Shown piece after piece: positions 33,101-45,142 of a stretch of DNA of 64,000 nucleotides. The stretch spans positions 12,919,915 through 12,983,914 of the forward strand of contig JAOANR010000006.1 of assembly GCA_030278955.1 (NCBI GenBank), in the 5' to 3' direction. Below the pieces are notes generated by a model. That model was given only the letters and a program-made list of their open reading frames with translations. It ran no database searches and was not told the origin of the DNA. A program made the translations under genes and the position numbers. The DNA comes from Hygrophila difformis. Its lineage: Eukaryota > Streptophyta > Magnoliopsida > Lamiales > Acanthaceae. Position 1 is the stretch's first letter, and each line of letters begins with the position of its first letter.

Positions 33101-35930
33101 GTTCCGCGTCAGAGTCCTCCCAGAATAAAATTACAAGTATTTGGGTCCTTGGTCGCTAATCAAGGATTTTGTCGCGGAACGTGGTTCCGCGACAAGAGTT
33201 GCATCGCGACCAAGGGGTTTCAAAATTAATGGCAAGGCATAATTTTCTGTCTCGGAATAAAATTTTGTCGCGGAACGTGGTTCCGCGACAAGGGTGCTCC
33301 GCGACAAAAGCCATGCAGACAAAATGCAAGAATTTGGTCCTTTGTCGCTAAACATGGGTTTTGTCGCGGAACGTGGTTCCGCGACAAGGGTTGCATCGCG
33401 ACAAAGGGTTTTAAAATTCTTGTAAAAATTTTGGCAGCATAACGCCTAATATTGCATTACATGGGTGTGCGTTGTGATCCGTGGGATCACAACGGGAAAA
33501 TTACATTGCAACCCGTGGGGTTACAATGTGGTGCAATACAATATAGGAATATGCAATTTTTATATAAATATGCATAAACACTTTAATATATATCCCTTTT
33601 AGATCTAATGCACAAGAAAGAGAAAATATAAAATAAGAAAAATACCTAGACTAAGAAGAACATAAACAGTAAAACAAGAGAGAAAAAGACTAAAACTAGT
33701 GCAAAAGCAAAAATACAAACACACTATGCTAACATTAAAATAAAAATAAAAATAAAATAAAATAAAATAAAATAAAGCCTACATTAAATCTATCAAGGGT
33801 AAATATCAAATGTTTATGCATTTTATTAAATAAGGAAAGCAATAAATCCTAACTACAACACCAAAACATGGTTCAAAATACACCCATTAGTTAAGTGTTT
33901 GAAACCCACAAACTACAAAATATAAAACTGGAAAAACAAGAAATGAACACTAGCTACACTATTTATTACAAAGCATAAATTAAACTAAGCTAAGATCTAC
34001 TACATGGCATGAAAATAAATTAAACTACCTATCTAACATAATTTTTGGAGAGCACAGTGGTGCCTCCAAAACAGTGAAATAAACTAAAGTGTAGCTAGGT
34101 TACTGTTCAAGGGGGTGGAATGTTATATTTATAGATGAGCAAAATTAGCCCTAGGCCCATTCAAGGCCCACCTGGTCGCTAAACAACTGCTTTGTCGCGG
34201 AACACATTGGCTAGGGACAAAACACTTTTTAGCTCCAAGATGGCGCCCAGGAGGGGGCGGGACTTGAGGTCCAGGAGGAAAGGACAAACATTATTGCTCT
34301 GGGGGACTTCAAGTCCAGTGACCTTGTGATGTTTTTAGCACATGAGAATTGAATTGGGAGTATGCACGTGACTCTGTGCTCCATTTTCTATCTCTGTCTC
34401 TCTCCTTGTCGCGGTCGCGGCGCATTTGTCGCAGAACATTGTTCCGCGACAAATTTTATTTCTTGCTACTTCTCTCACAGTCTCGGAGTAAAATTTTGGG
34501 CGCGGAGCATATTTTTGGGCGCGGAGCACTTTGTCGCGTAGTACCCCTTCCGCGACAAATGTTTAATTTTTGCTTCTCTTTCTTTTCTTTTCTCTTTCCT
34601 CCCACTCACTTCGTCTCTCTCCTTCTGATTCAGTCTTTCTTTCCCAATTTCTTTCTTCTCTCTAGTTCTTTCTTCCTCAAATTTCTTCTTCTTCTTTATT
34701 CTTCATTTCCAATTTTCCAAATCCTGCTTCTTCTTTTCTTCCCTCGATTTCTTCTTCTTTCATTTTCTCTGTTTTCTTTTCTTCTTTCTCTTCCTCTATT
34801 TCCTTCTTCTCCCTCTCTTGATTTTGGCCTTTGGATTTCGGAATAGCAGCGGCCATCGGAGAAGATTTTAATGGTGGTGGTTGGTGTTGAATCGGAGAAT
34901 GGAGGAAAAGAGGGTGGATTGAGGTGTGAGCTCGATCTCGCACAGTGGAGGATGGGTGATGACTGTTTGAGGGGGCCGGAGTTGTGGTGGCTGGTTGGAT
35001 TTGGGAAATGGAGGGGGGATGAAAATGGGTGGTCGGAGCTCGGTGGTGTGGAAGCGCGGTGGCTGCGGGTGGAGGAGATGGTGGCGAGGCGGAGGGCTGT
35101 CGCGGCGGAGGAAGGGGGCTGCGATGGATGGCCGGACGGATGGTTGGATGAGGGTGGTCGGACGGATGGTGTCGCTTGTGGAGATTGGTTGATGGTGGTG
35201 GTGAGGATGAGTTGTGGCCGGAGGCGGCGGGAATGTTGGTCGGAGACGGAGGTGGCCGCCGGCGAGGCGGCGGCGGCGGCGCAGTGGCGGCGGGAAACCA
35301 GGGTTAGGGTTAGGGTTGATGGTGAGGGTTGGGCCAAGGGTGGTGTTTGGGCTTGTATTGGGCCAATGGACTAAAATGCCTCTTGGGCTTAGTGTGAGAC
35401 ATGGCCCATCAGTGTTGGTTGTTGGGTTGGACTGCAAGTATTGGGCTTGGGGGTTTTTGGACTTAATTCTTGGACCAAATAATTTACCTGCAATTAATTA
35501 AAATCAAAATTGATTAGTGGACCAATTAATTCTTTATTATATCAGAAAACAGAAAATAAAAATAAACATAAAAATTAAAATATATACATCAAAATATGAA
35601 ATAATATAAATATAATATTTATTCCACTTGATTATTTGGTTTGTGATCCACTTAATGAACCCATGTTCCACCGAATAGACAACATTGAACCAAATTAATC
35701 AAGTGTATGATTTTTAATATTTTTATCATGTTTTTGGATTTTTTTACATAAAATTACTGAAAATAACAATATTTTTGTATTTTTCAATACCAGCTTATTA
35801 TTTATACAAACTTGCATAAATCTGTTAAATTCAACTGCTTTCTTATTAAAATAAGACCGGAATACGATCAAATGTCCATGTTTAGACACGGAAATAGATT
35901 GAAAATAATGGTCAATTTTGGCCATTATCA
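30141..35930 (-). repeat. LARD 5' LTR (5790 bp)
   Basis: Right copy of the direct repeat and upstream LTR for the minus strand, so the promoter should lie here. It lacks the MITE of its partner. Its palindrome array (32871-33387) has copies at 32871-32895, 32978-33004, 33072-33098, 33169-33195, 33265-33291 and 33361-33387, with an outlier at 34426-34452. A 15-bp block with GTGCTCCGCGACAA after 33291 is absent from the other LTR. Confidence 0.92.
32871..33387. repeat. palindrome array in LARD 5' LTR
   Basis: Six copies of the 27-bp palindrome (arms TTGTCGCGGAAC and GTTCCGCGACAA), one fewer than in the other LTR because the 58-bp tandem duplication is absent. The copy at 33072 has one arm mismatch (GGTAC for GGAAC). 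Same nested arrangement as at 24494-25052. Confidence 0.9.
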
Positions 35931-35935
35931 CTTAT

Positions 35936-38325
35936 GGAGTTGTGGGATGTTGGGATCACAACATACGACCGAAATACAAAACAAAACTTTCAGATGAAGG
36001 CAGCGTTGATGTGGACCATTGGAGACTTCCCGGCTTATTCTATGATGTCTGGTTGGAGCACGTATGGGAAATATGCCTGCCCAGTATGTATGGAGGAAAC
36101 AGAATCGATACGACTTAGAGAGGGTGGCAAACAGTCGTGGTTTGATGCTCACAGGAAGTTCCTGCCTTCAGATCATCCTTATAGGATTGATAAGTCCAAA
36201 TTTACAAAGGATCGGGAGGAACACAGATTGGCACCGAGGTACAAGAGCGGCGACGAAGTGTTGGAAGACATAGAAATGCATGGTCTACGTCGAGTAACTG
36301 AATTAAGAGGAGCTGAGGAGAATGCAGTAATCAGTAAGACTTGCGGCTGGAAAAAGCGGAGTATATTCTGGGATCTACCGTATTGGAAAACAAATTTAAT
36401 TCGACATAATCTTGATGTAATGCACATTGAGAAGAATGTGTTTGAAAATGTTTTCAACACAGTCATGGATGTTCAGGGGAAGACAAAGGATAATGCCAAG
36501 GCACGTGAGGACCTCGTGGGGCTGTGTAATCGGCCTGAACTGCATAGAGACAGTCGTTCCGGTCGATATCCTAAAGCCGTTTACACAATGGATAAAGAGA
36601 GGCGTGATGTATTCTTGAGGTGGGTGGCAGGGTTAAGGTTTCCGGATGGTTGCGTATCGAACCTGGGCAGATGCATAGACATGAATAAGCATCGAATGTT
36701 TGGCATGAAGAGTCATGATTGCCATATCTTTTTACAGCGTCTACTACCGATAGGATGGCGGGATTTGCTTCCCAAGGGTGTTTGGGAACCGATCACCGAA
36801 CTAAGCAATTTTTTCCGTACCCTGATTGCCAAAACACTTACAATAGAAGACTTACAGAAATTGGAGATCGATATTCCAGTGGTTCTGTGTAAGTTAGAAA
36901 CGATATTCCCCCCGGCATTCTTCGACTGTATGGAACATCTTCCCATCCACTTACCTTACGAAGCACGTATTGCCGGTCCTGTTCAGTTTAGGTGGATGTA
37001 TCCTTACGAGAGGTAAATGAAACAATTTATTTTTTTCGTACCGTTCCATACTTAATATATGTTTCTTCATATTCAATTTAATTCTTGTTTTTTTAAGGTA
37101 TTTGAATCGGTTGAAAAGAACCGTGCGCAACAAAGCACATGTTGAAGGTAGTATTTGTAACGCTTATATGGTGCGGGAGGCCTCAATTTTTTGCTCTCAT
37201 TACTTTGAGAAGCATGTGTTCACCCGAGGTAGGAATGTGCCAAGGAATGATGATGGTGGCTTACAAAATTTTGATCCATGCCTGCCTAGTGTATTCAAAC
37301 ACGCGGGACGTCCCCAGGGACAGTCGAAGAAGAGGCGTTTGACAGAAGTAGAATCGAAAGCCATCCATATTTATCTAATCTTAAACTGCGCCGAGATGCA
37401 ACCATACATCGAGTAAGTTCATTCAATTTTATTTGATTGTATTCAATTTTTTAGTAACTGCACCTATTCGAATATATGCCCTAGAAACTAAATTCATATT
37501 TTTTTTAGTGAATTCACGGCTAAATTGTTGGAGGAACGCCCTGGGATAGGTGGTCCGGAGCTTTGGGTAGCACAATCTGCGGAGTTTCCAAAATGGTTTG
37601 AGGAATATGTGACGAGCAATCCACCCGACAATCCATGCATAGCTCACGTTGCACAAGGCCCACTTCCGGTTGCTACATCGTATCCTATGTACTTTATTAA
37701 TGGGATGAAATTTCACACAGAATCCCACGGTGGGCACAGATCGACGTACAACAGTGGTGTATGTATCAAATCGGAGAACCTAGGAGACTATTATGGTATA
37801 ATCGAGGAGATTCTAGTCATAGAGTACCCTGCGTTGCCTATTAAGCAAGCAACCTTCTTCAAATGCAGATGGTTTGACCCACGTGAAGGATTTGGGACAC
37901 GCACTCACCCAAACTACAAACTTGTGGAAATTGATCATTCCAAATCATTGAACGTATACGAACCTTTCATCTTTGCTAATCAGGCAGAACAGGTGTGCTA
38001 CGTACCGTTCCCAAACATTAGACCGGCTGCGAGCCGGAATGAGTGGTTGGCGGTGTGTAAAGTCAAACCGAGAGGAGTAATAACAGTTAGTCCATCTGTA
38101 GAAGTTGATGCGTTCCAAGTCGATGCCCCAGAACAACTTCGACTAGAATCTACAACCATTACTGCCGCGCGACAGCGCCTAACAGACGACGACGTTCAAT
38201 ATGTTGAACTGCAGCAGGATGAGAGTACTGATTCAGATTCATCGATAGGCACTGATTCCACCTCAAATGATTCTGATCCGGATGATCCATCACAGGAGAC
38301 TTCGGATGAGGATTTTCAAGTTTGA
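35936..38325 (+). pseudogene. CACTA tnp2-type transposase, 3' part
   Basis: Continuation of the transposase begun at 20382. Exons 35936-37012, 37098-37412 and 37509-38325 have GT-AG introns in phases that keep one frame, ending in TGA. Leaving out the retroelement and one CTTAT copy, all exons total 3399 bases (1132 residues), the usual size for tnp2 proteins. This part holds the rest of the tnp2 core (WTIGDFPAYSMMSGW, ACPVC, HNLDVMHIEKN), then DUF4218 (HVEGSICNAYMVREASIF) and DUF4216 (YYGIIEEILVIEY, FKCRWFDP). The C-terminus is acidic and Ser/Asp-rich. No stop or frameshift other than the insertion. A stand-alone product from the ATG at 35934 would lack the N-terminal domains. Confidence 0.9.
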
Positions 38326-38426
38326 AATGTGATCTTACTAATTGCTAATCTTATTAAGATTTAAAATGTATATCTTATTTGAACTTAATTGTAAAGGTAG
38401 CAACTAATTACAAATAAATTTTGCAG

Positions 38427-40232
38427 ATGTCAGGACGAGGACGTGGTGCGTCTTCTAGGACGCCCAGTGGGTCAGGATCGGGATCTCGATCTGGTGGTTC
38501 GGGGACCCCACACAGGGTCACAGGGCCTCAGCTGCAGTCAGCTATCCGAGCGGCGATGGAGGACTGGACGCTTTCGAACACAGGTATTTATGATTTAAAT
38601 TTAAACAAATCATGGCTTGGTCTAAACTACTGTTCGATGTTAACTCCATATATTAGACTGGACTACTCATATTTTATCTGTTATAACACAGTTGTAGCAG
38701 ATGGCTCACAGGAGCAGCCTAGTGAGATACCGGAGACATCTTCTCCCGTCCCAGAGACTCCTACGCCTCGCACTCCAGGTACTAGAATTTGATTAAGTGT
38801 TTCATTATATTCTAACGACACAAAATGTTATATTCTTTAATAGGTTCGGTGGGATCTGCATCTGGGGCTGCTTCCGGTTCACAGCAGTCACCTCCCGCTG
38901 CCCAGATTGGAGCAGATAGGATCTTGGTTGAGCCCAGATCGGATGGGGTGTAAGTGATTTACGTTTTAAATTATTTGGAGTACTTGTTTACTTTGATTGA
39001 CGTCTAACATAGCAATTTTGTCATATAGATTGGAGTTCAGTAACGCACTGGTCCGGAAGATCACTGATATTTATCCCATGCGTGCTGACATGGATGGGAT
39101 TAGTTGGGGAAAGGTCTCTCGGCAGACCAAAGACTTCTACTGGGGCGAGTTTCAGGTAATTTATTAGTTTTAGAAGATATATATTTGTTCCGTAATTGTA
39201 ATATGCATCTTGATCCAATTTAACATGCAGAAAGTGGCACGCTGGGCCCCCGAGCACGCGCTGGCTGTGAGGAAGGAGTGGGAGAAGAAGAATATTGCTC
39301 GGTACTTTTCTAACGTTAAATTTACATTTCTGTAATACAGATAACATAAATTGACTGCACCGTTTGAATATTGCTAGGTATAAGGATTACACCCTGGACA
39401 TACGGAAGAAGAAGAAGGCGTACCCGGCGGATCAGTTGGTTGCAGAGAATTGGAGGCGCTTTTGGGATTCGGCGGCATTTAAGGAGAAGTCAAAACGGGG
39501 AAAGTTGAATCGACGCCGGGGACAGGAGGATGCACCGGCCCTCCCCACACATACAGCGGGCACGAAGTCTCATCTGGCCACTGCCGATAAGCTGGTATGT
39601 TTCTCATTAAAATTCTACACCAATTTGTACAAAATGAATACTTATATTGTGCAAAATGTGTGCAGTCTGCTGATCGTAACAGGCCTATCCATCTTCACGA
39701 GCTTCATGAGCACACACATACGAGGGGACACGAAAAGGATAATTGGGTCACGCCGACGTCAGAGCGACTTCATGTATATCTCTTAATGATCGATTAAAAT
39801 ACAGTCTCAATTCACCACGTTTACACTAAAGTGCACCTTATCTTTTTTTCACAATAACTATTGCAGGACCAGTTCAGTGCTGTCTCCACACAGTTGTCAC
39901 AAAACCCCGCCATTGGGCCTAACTTCGACCCGGAGGCCGTGTTCGTCGATGTTGCGGGTGGCCCCGACAGACGGGGGAATATTTATGGCATAGGCTCTAT
40001 GGCTAGAGCGATTAGGCGGCCAGCCCCTGCTGATTCCACACCTCCTCCCCCATCTGGGTATGTCACACAGGAGCAGTTTGATGCTGCACTGGAGAGGATT
40101 GAGCGGCTCTCACAGGATCATATGAGCATGGCCGAGCAGCTGGAGCGGGTACTTGGAGTGCGGAGGCCTCGTTCCCCACACGACGGAGATGGAGATGATG
40201 GCTTGGGTGGAGGTGGCCTTGGTGTTCACTGA
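38427..40232 (+). CDS. CACTA second protein, Transposase_24 / TNPA-like
   Basis: Eight exons predicted with consistent phases: 38427-38583, 38701-38778, 38844-38949, 39029-39155, 39231-39301, 39378-39594, 39666-39773, 39867-40232; 1230 bases, 409 residues. The N-terminus is Gly/Ser/Arg-rich. The middle has the Ptta/En-Spm Transposase_24 pattern: a WGKVSRQTKDFYWGEFQ segment, KKNIARYKDY, NWRRFWDSAAFKEKS, HTAGTKSH, then a LHELHEHTHTRG segment. The C-terminal part (AALERIERLSQDHMSMAEQLERV) looks like a short coiled coil. In En/Spm the second protein (TNPA) binds subterminal motifs and dimerises; that role here is inferred. It lies 101 bases after the tnp2 stop, so it may be an alternative splice product of the same transcript. 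All exons are open. Confidence 0.8.
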
Positions 40233-40603
40233 TGACATGTTTCTGTTTTGGTTAGTATGATACATTTGTGTACATTTCAAATGTTAGAAGTGGATAGACC
40301 ATTTGGACTTGGGATTATTGATGTTGGGATGACTGGATTTTGGTAGACTTGCACTTAGACTTTGGTGATGAACTTGATAATACTTGGGTTGATATTTTGA
40401 ATGTTGGATGTTTGTTTTGAGGAATTGTTATTTAGAATTTGATAAGTTTGTGTAACAATGGAAGAGTTGAGGAGTATATAAGTTGTAGTTGTTGATGTTT
40501 GTAATGTAGTGGATGTGGTATTGGATGTCTTATTGTTTTGTTGGTATTGCTTGATTTGTGGCAGCAGGGATGGCTGTCAAAACAGCCATTTCTGGTCACA
40601 AAT
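40233..40603 (+). other. CACTA 3' untranslated region
   Basis: T/G-rich sequence after the TNPA-like stop codon with no coding features; likely holds the polyadenylation region before the right subterminal repeats. Confidence 0.4.
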
Positions 40604-40922
40604 TCTGTTGGGTACCGACCCCATTACCGACCACATGGTGGTCGGTAAGTTTACCGACCCCACTACCGACCCCAATTGGGGTCGGTAAACCCTGGACCAA
40701 GAGGTCCCAGATCCAAACATACCGACCACACTACCGACCACACCTGGGGTCGGTAAATTTAGCGACCACGTGGTGGTCGGTAAATGGGTCGGTAAGCCAC
40801 CGACCCGAAGAAAATTTGGTCGGTCAGGAATCACCTACCGAGAAATTACCGACCCCACTTTGGGGTTGGTAATGGGGTCGGTAACAGGCTGGGCGACCCG
40901 TCTCCGCCTGTTACCGACCCTG
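40604..40922. repeat. CACTA right subterminal repeats
   Basis: More than fifteen ACCGACC or GGTCGGT motifs in both orientations in about 320 bp, matching the left subterminal zone (18951-19149). The last ones abut the terminal inverted repeat. Presumed binding sites for the element's own second protein. Confidence 0.8.
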
Positions 40923-40939
40923 TTTTTCTTGTAGTGACC

Positions 40940-42072
40940 ATATTGAAACATCAACGCAATATAATTTTTAGTTGCTAGTGCAGAACCTCGTCATAATAAT
41001 CATATGGTGTAAAAATTAAAATTTATAAATAAATAATAAATGCAGCAATAAAACCTGAAATAAAAATGCAAAATAATAAAATCTAAAATAGATATAAAAA
41101 AAATCAAAATAATAAAATCTAAAATAGTTAAAATAAAATATGCAAAAATTCAAATTTATCTTTCAAACTTTTTAAAAGTGAATATATGTGACACAATAGG
41201 ATGATAGAGTGAGAATTTAAAAATAAATAATAGATTTTATACACGATAAGCCAAAATCTATAATGAATAAATACATAAATTTGAAAATATAAAATTAGTA
41301 AATAAAAATGCAAAATAATATAGATAAAATAAAATATGCAAAATTTCAAATTTCAAATCTTTTAAATCTTTTTAAAAGTGAATATTGTGGGAGTTCCATA
41401 TAAATTGGAAATTCCATATATTCCAAAAACTAAAAATATATAATAATGAATAAATAAATAAATGCGAAATCTAAAATGAATACATTTAAAAATGCAAAAA
41501 TTTATAAAAGTTATAAATTTGAAATTGAGACACCACATTAAATGTAGGATGGGTTGTTCACTAATGCTTTAATATATATATATAGATTATTGATATTATA
41601 AATCTATGTGATTAGGCGAATCCAACAAGATCCCACTTGACTATATTTTATTTTATATAATTGTGTTAAAAAATCGAATCAAAGTTAATCAATAAATAAT
41701 TACAAAATCTCCAACGTGTTAATTATAAAGGAACGAGTAAGTATATACGAAAACTACTCGTGAATTTGAAAAATTGATGATAGAGTTTCCTTGCAATATT
41801 TTTCAATTCGGACACGCATAACTTAAAACTAATCATGATTCTAATAAACAAATCATAAACTGGAGAACAAATTATAAATTTCAATATCCCAACAAAAACA
41901 ACCAAGTTCTTTTAAAATTTAAACCCCAAAAAGCATGCATGCATTTCTTACAAATTTCCAAATATCCCGACATAAAGCTAATTGAATATTCTTACAAGTC
42001 ATTATTAACATATGTATCTCGACGACCTTGCATTAGCCTTTAGCAAATCAAAGCTAGGAACTAGTACTAGTA
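40940..42072. other. intergenic AT-rich DNA
   Basis: No gene. Direct repeats of AAAATAAAATATGCAAAA followed by TTTTTAAAAGTGAATAT occur near 41125-41180 and 41325-41385. The last few hundred bases would be the 3' UTR of the minus-strand permease gene. Confidence 0.4.
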
Positions 42073-45000
42073 CTACTGCGTTTTAAAGGGCTGGTATTTC
42101 TTGACATCGTGTGCAAGGCCCTGTATGGAACCAGCAGCCGCAACCAGCGACACTACCAAACAACTCCAGCTTAGTATTTTCAGCCAAATCCACGTGAAGG
42201 AATACTTGGGGATCTTCGACTGGGCAATGTGCATCTCGATCGGGAAATACACCGTTAATGGGTAGAACGACGCCGCGCCGATCAGCCCCAAGAAGTCGTT
42301 GAAAAATGGGAAAATCATTGCGAGCACCGCCGTAACGATCACATACGATGTTCGCCAAATAACCCGGAACAAGTTGATGCTGTAAGGTCCTAGCGTCGGG
42401 ATTTGCACCACGTATTCTGCTGTAATAAATCCATTTTCGGGCCACTTTTTCCCACAACGGGACTCTACAAAGCCGAATATTGGTTGGGCGAACACCTGTT
42501 CCATTCACAGTACTATTTATTACTCCCACCGTTCCTGAATACATGTCTCGTTCAGCTAGATTTGCATCAATTAACTAATAAATTTATATTTTTAACATTC
42601 AACTAAATTCATTTTTAATAAATGTCAACGCATATCATTTATGTAAAGTAAAGTGTAATATAGTAAAAACATAACATAACTACCTATAACTACATAAAAA
42701 TGACAACTATTATGAAATAGTTTTTAATTTCTAAAAAGACAACTAAAAATGAATGGAGAGACTTTTTTTTCTTTTGAACTTTTGAACTCAAGAGGAGTTG
42801 TTGAAATCATCCAACAGCAGAAATAATTAGAACCTCGTAAAAATAGTTGGTAAGATTGCATTTTTATTAATGAGACCAACTAATTAATGTTACCTGGTAT
42901 GCCCCGATAAGATGTATGGCTATGCAAATATTGGCAATATCGATCAACCAAAAGGGCTCGTAGAAGCCGAAACCGGTGAGAAAATTTCCCGGAGCGTTAT
43001 TTCCGAAGGCAGCATAGCCAAGGCAGCCGCACAGAACATAGAACACCGTTGTCGTTGACACCCCCACAAATGAAGCCTTCCTCATCACCTTGTTCTCCGG
43101 TGGTGGAGACTTCAATGTGTCCTAAAAAAACACAATTACACACATTTTATGGATTTTAATCTGAATTTGATCAAAATGTTTATAAAATACCAACAGCAGC
43201 AGTTAGTTTGATCAGGTTACATGTACTCTTATTACTTAGTCTCTAGTTGAACTTTGTTGATACAACACTATCTTCACTAATTTGTAGTCTTCCGCCTCAA
43301 AAAATGCTTGAAGATAAATAAAACATGTTTGTTCAGAAACCATAGGGAGTGATTCGTTGTCTCGCAAACATCCAAAAAAACAGATAGAGCAGCGTATCTC
43401 GAATGGATTTCTTTCTCGGTGCTCAGTAGAAAATGTAAGGTCTGTATAAAGCTGTAACACACACACACACACACGCTGCAGATTGCAGAGTGCAGACTAC
43501 TGGCCTAATTAATGGTGGTATAGACCATATCGAGGTTGATTCTATTACAAATTAAATTCGATTGTCCTCGTTCTTTTTATTCGATGCTCCTTCAATTCCT
43601 CAACTACTCTGTCCTATAAACTTTCTTTATATGCTCTGATCTATTCTAACTTTTGTTCCCCTAAAATATTACTACGTCCGTTCCTTTTTAATTGTCTTTT
43701 TACCTTTTTAATTGTCTTTTTAGAGAGTAAAAAGTGTTACGAAATAGTTGTCATTTATAGGTAGTTATCTTATGTTTTTACTATATTATCCTTCATTTTA
43801 CATAAATAATATTTGTTGTTGATATTTATTAAGAATGATTTTAGTTGAAAGGTAAAAATATAAATTTTTATGAATTAATTAATACAAATCTTAATAAATT
43901 TGTGTTGTCTCTATATGTTCAATTGCTCATAAAATAAAACACTACTACATGTTACATCTATTGGATTGGTTGGCTGTATTTTGGCACAGGGGGTGGGGAT
44001 AGAGATAGACACACTGACACACATTCCGAGCTAGAAAGGGACACATTTGAAGGTTGTACTTTTTGACTTGTGAAGGTCTTTGCATGATTGACAATCACCC
44101 ATGAATGTCCAAAATAGCTTCACATGCATGTGGTTGCCCTTAAGTTTTGCCAACACCTATGATGCTGCTATGATCACCAATAATTAAACATTATTATATA
44201 TACTGTATTATCATCTCCTCTAATTATTTTAATTAAAGTGAAGGGAAGGAGTATAATAATAATAATAAAATAAAAATAAAAAATTGATAGAATGATTATA
44301 TAGATAAATACAATTAAATTTACAAAGTTGTAGAAAACTCTTAGCCCTCTATATATTTCTTCAATTCATCCTTAACTTAAAACTTTTTATCCAAAACACT
44401 ACTACTGTTCATAAAACCAAAAAGAGCACGTAATTGAAATGATGGAAGGAGACTTGCCTGAATCTCTACAAGAACAGTAGAATAAGCATAGGCAAAGGCA
44501 ATGTCTCCAATGGCTTGAAAGGTCCTCCACACCTTTTCTGAACCACTTACATCCACACCCACTGTTGTCCCTGTAAGACTTGTCCGCACGTGATGTCCCT
44601 TTCCTAAATTATGAATATGTTTTTTCCCAAATACACAAACAAAATAATTACTCTATCGTACTATTCCACTTCCAAGTTCCAGAAACTAAAAGTAAATTAC
44701 TACTATTACAGTAAATAATATGGCAACCCCCACAACAATGTCAAATTTTTTTGTCCCATTGAAAACATACAATCGAGCTAGTAACCATTTAATCACACGG
44801 CGTAAATTCATTTCTATATATACCCATATTGGAAAACGCCCACCCAATTCATTGAACCAAAATTTATCATTTTTATCGTGTGGATGCGCATTTCCTGTAT
44901 AGAGACGTAGAGAATTGGTTGAAATACATGGACGTTTGATGAAATTTTCTAAAATTAATAATACTTATATGCCATGAAATGAATTAATTGTAAAGCAAAG

Positions 45001-45105
45001 CAACATTTGACCAACAACAAATTTTCTTGGGCATAAATTATAGTACTAGTAATTGCATATAATATAATAAAGCACGTAATTGAGTACTACTGTTGCATAT
45101 ATATG

Positions 45106-45142
<37 letters not shown>

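Larger units (their letters stand above)
21572..35930 (-). mobile_element. LARD-like giant-LTR retrotransposon, 14.36 kb
   Basis: Two long direct repeats (21572-27601, 6030 bp; 30141-35930, 5790 bp) bracket a 2539-bp interior. Ends are TG...CA and the target duplication is CTTAT (21567-21571 and 35931-35935). The primer site, 18 bases complementary to the 3' end of plant tRNA-Asp, lies against the right LTR (30123-30140) and fixes the orientation as minus. No gag, protease, integrase or RT motif is visible in the interior. Very large LTRs with a non-coding interior match the LARD class of non-autonomous elements. tRNA-Asp priming and LTR size suggest a Ty3/gypsy parent of the Athila/Tat type, which is inference. 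By eye I noticed about 14 substitutions plus five indels between the LTRs, so the insertion is young. Confidence 0.9.
18937..40936 (+). mobile_element. CACTA (En/Spm) DNA transposon, 22.0 kb with nested elements
   Basis: Ends are the perfect 14-bp inverted repeat CACTACAAGAAAAA (18937-18950 and, inverted, 40923-40936). They are flanked by the 3-bp duplication ACC (18934-18936 and 40937-40939), both diagnostic of CACTA elements. Subterminal zones at both ends hold many ACCGACC motifs in both orientations. Two genes are present in the usual CACTA order: a tnp2-type transposase (20382-38325) and a Transposase_24-type protein (38427-40232). A 14.36-kb LTR element with its target duplication is inserted in the first gene; without it the CACTA is about 7.6 kb. 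Intact termini and open exons suggest the element was young and complete when it was hit. Confidence 0.95.

Noticed and set aside
44377..44589. Permease exon 5 beginning at the AG at 44571-44572
   Set aside because: It keeps the frame but drops the conserved HVRTSLTG segment. The acceptor at 44604-44605 restores it and the normal 480-residue length.
45106..45137. TA repeat at the exon 4 side of AAP intron 4
   Set aside because: An ordinary microsatellite about 20 bases inside the intron; it does not touch the donor site at 45156.
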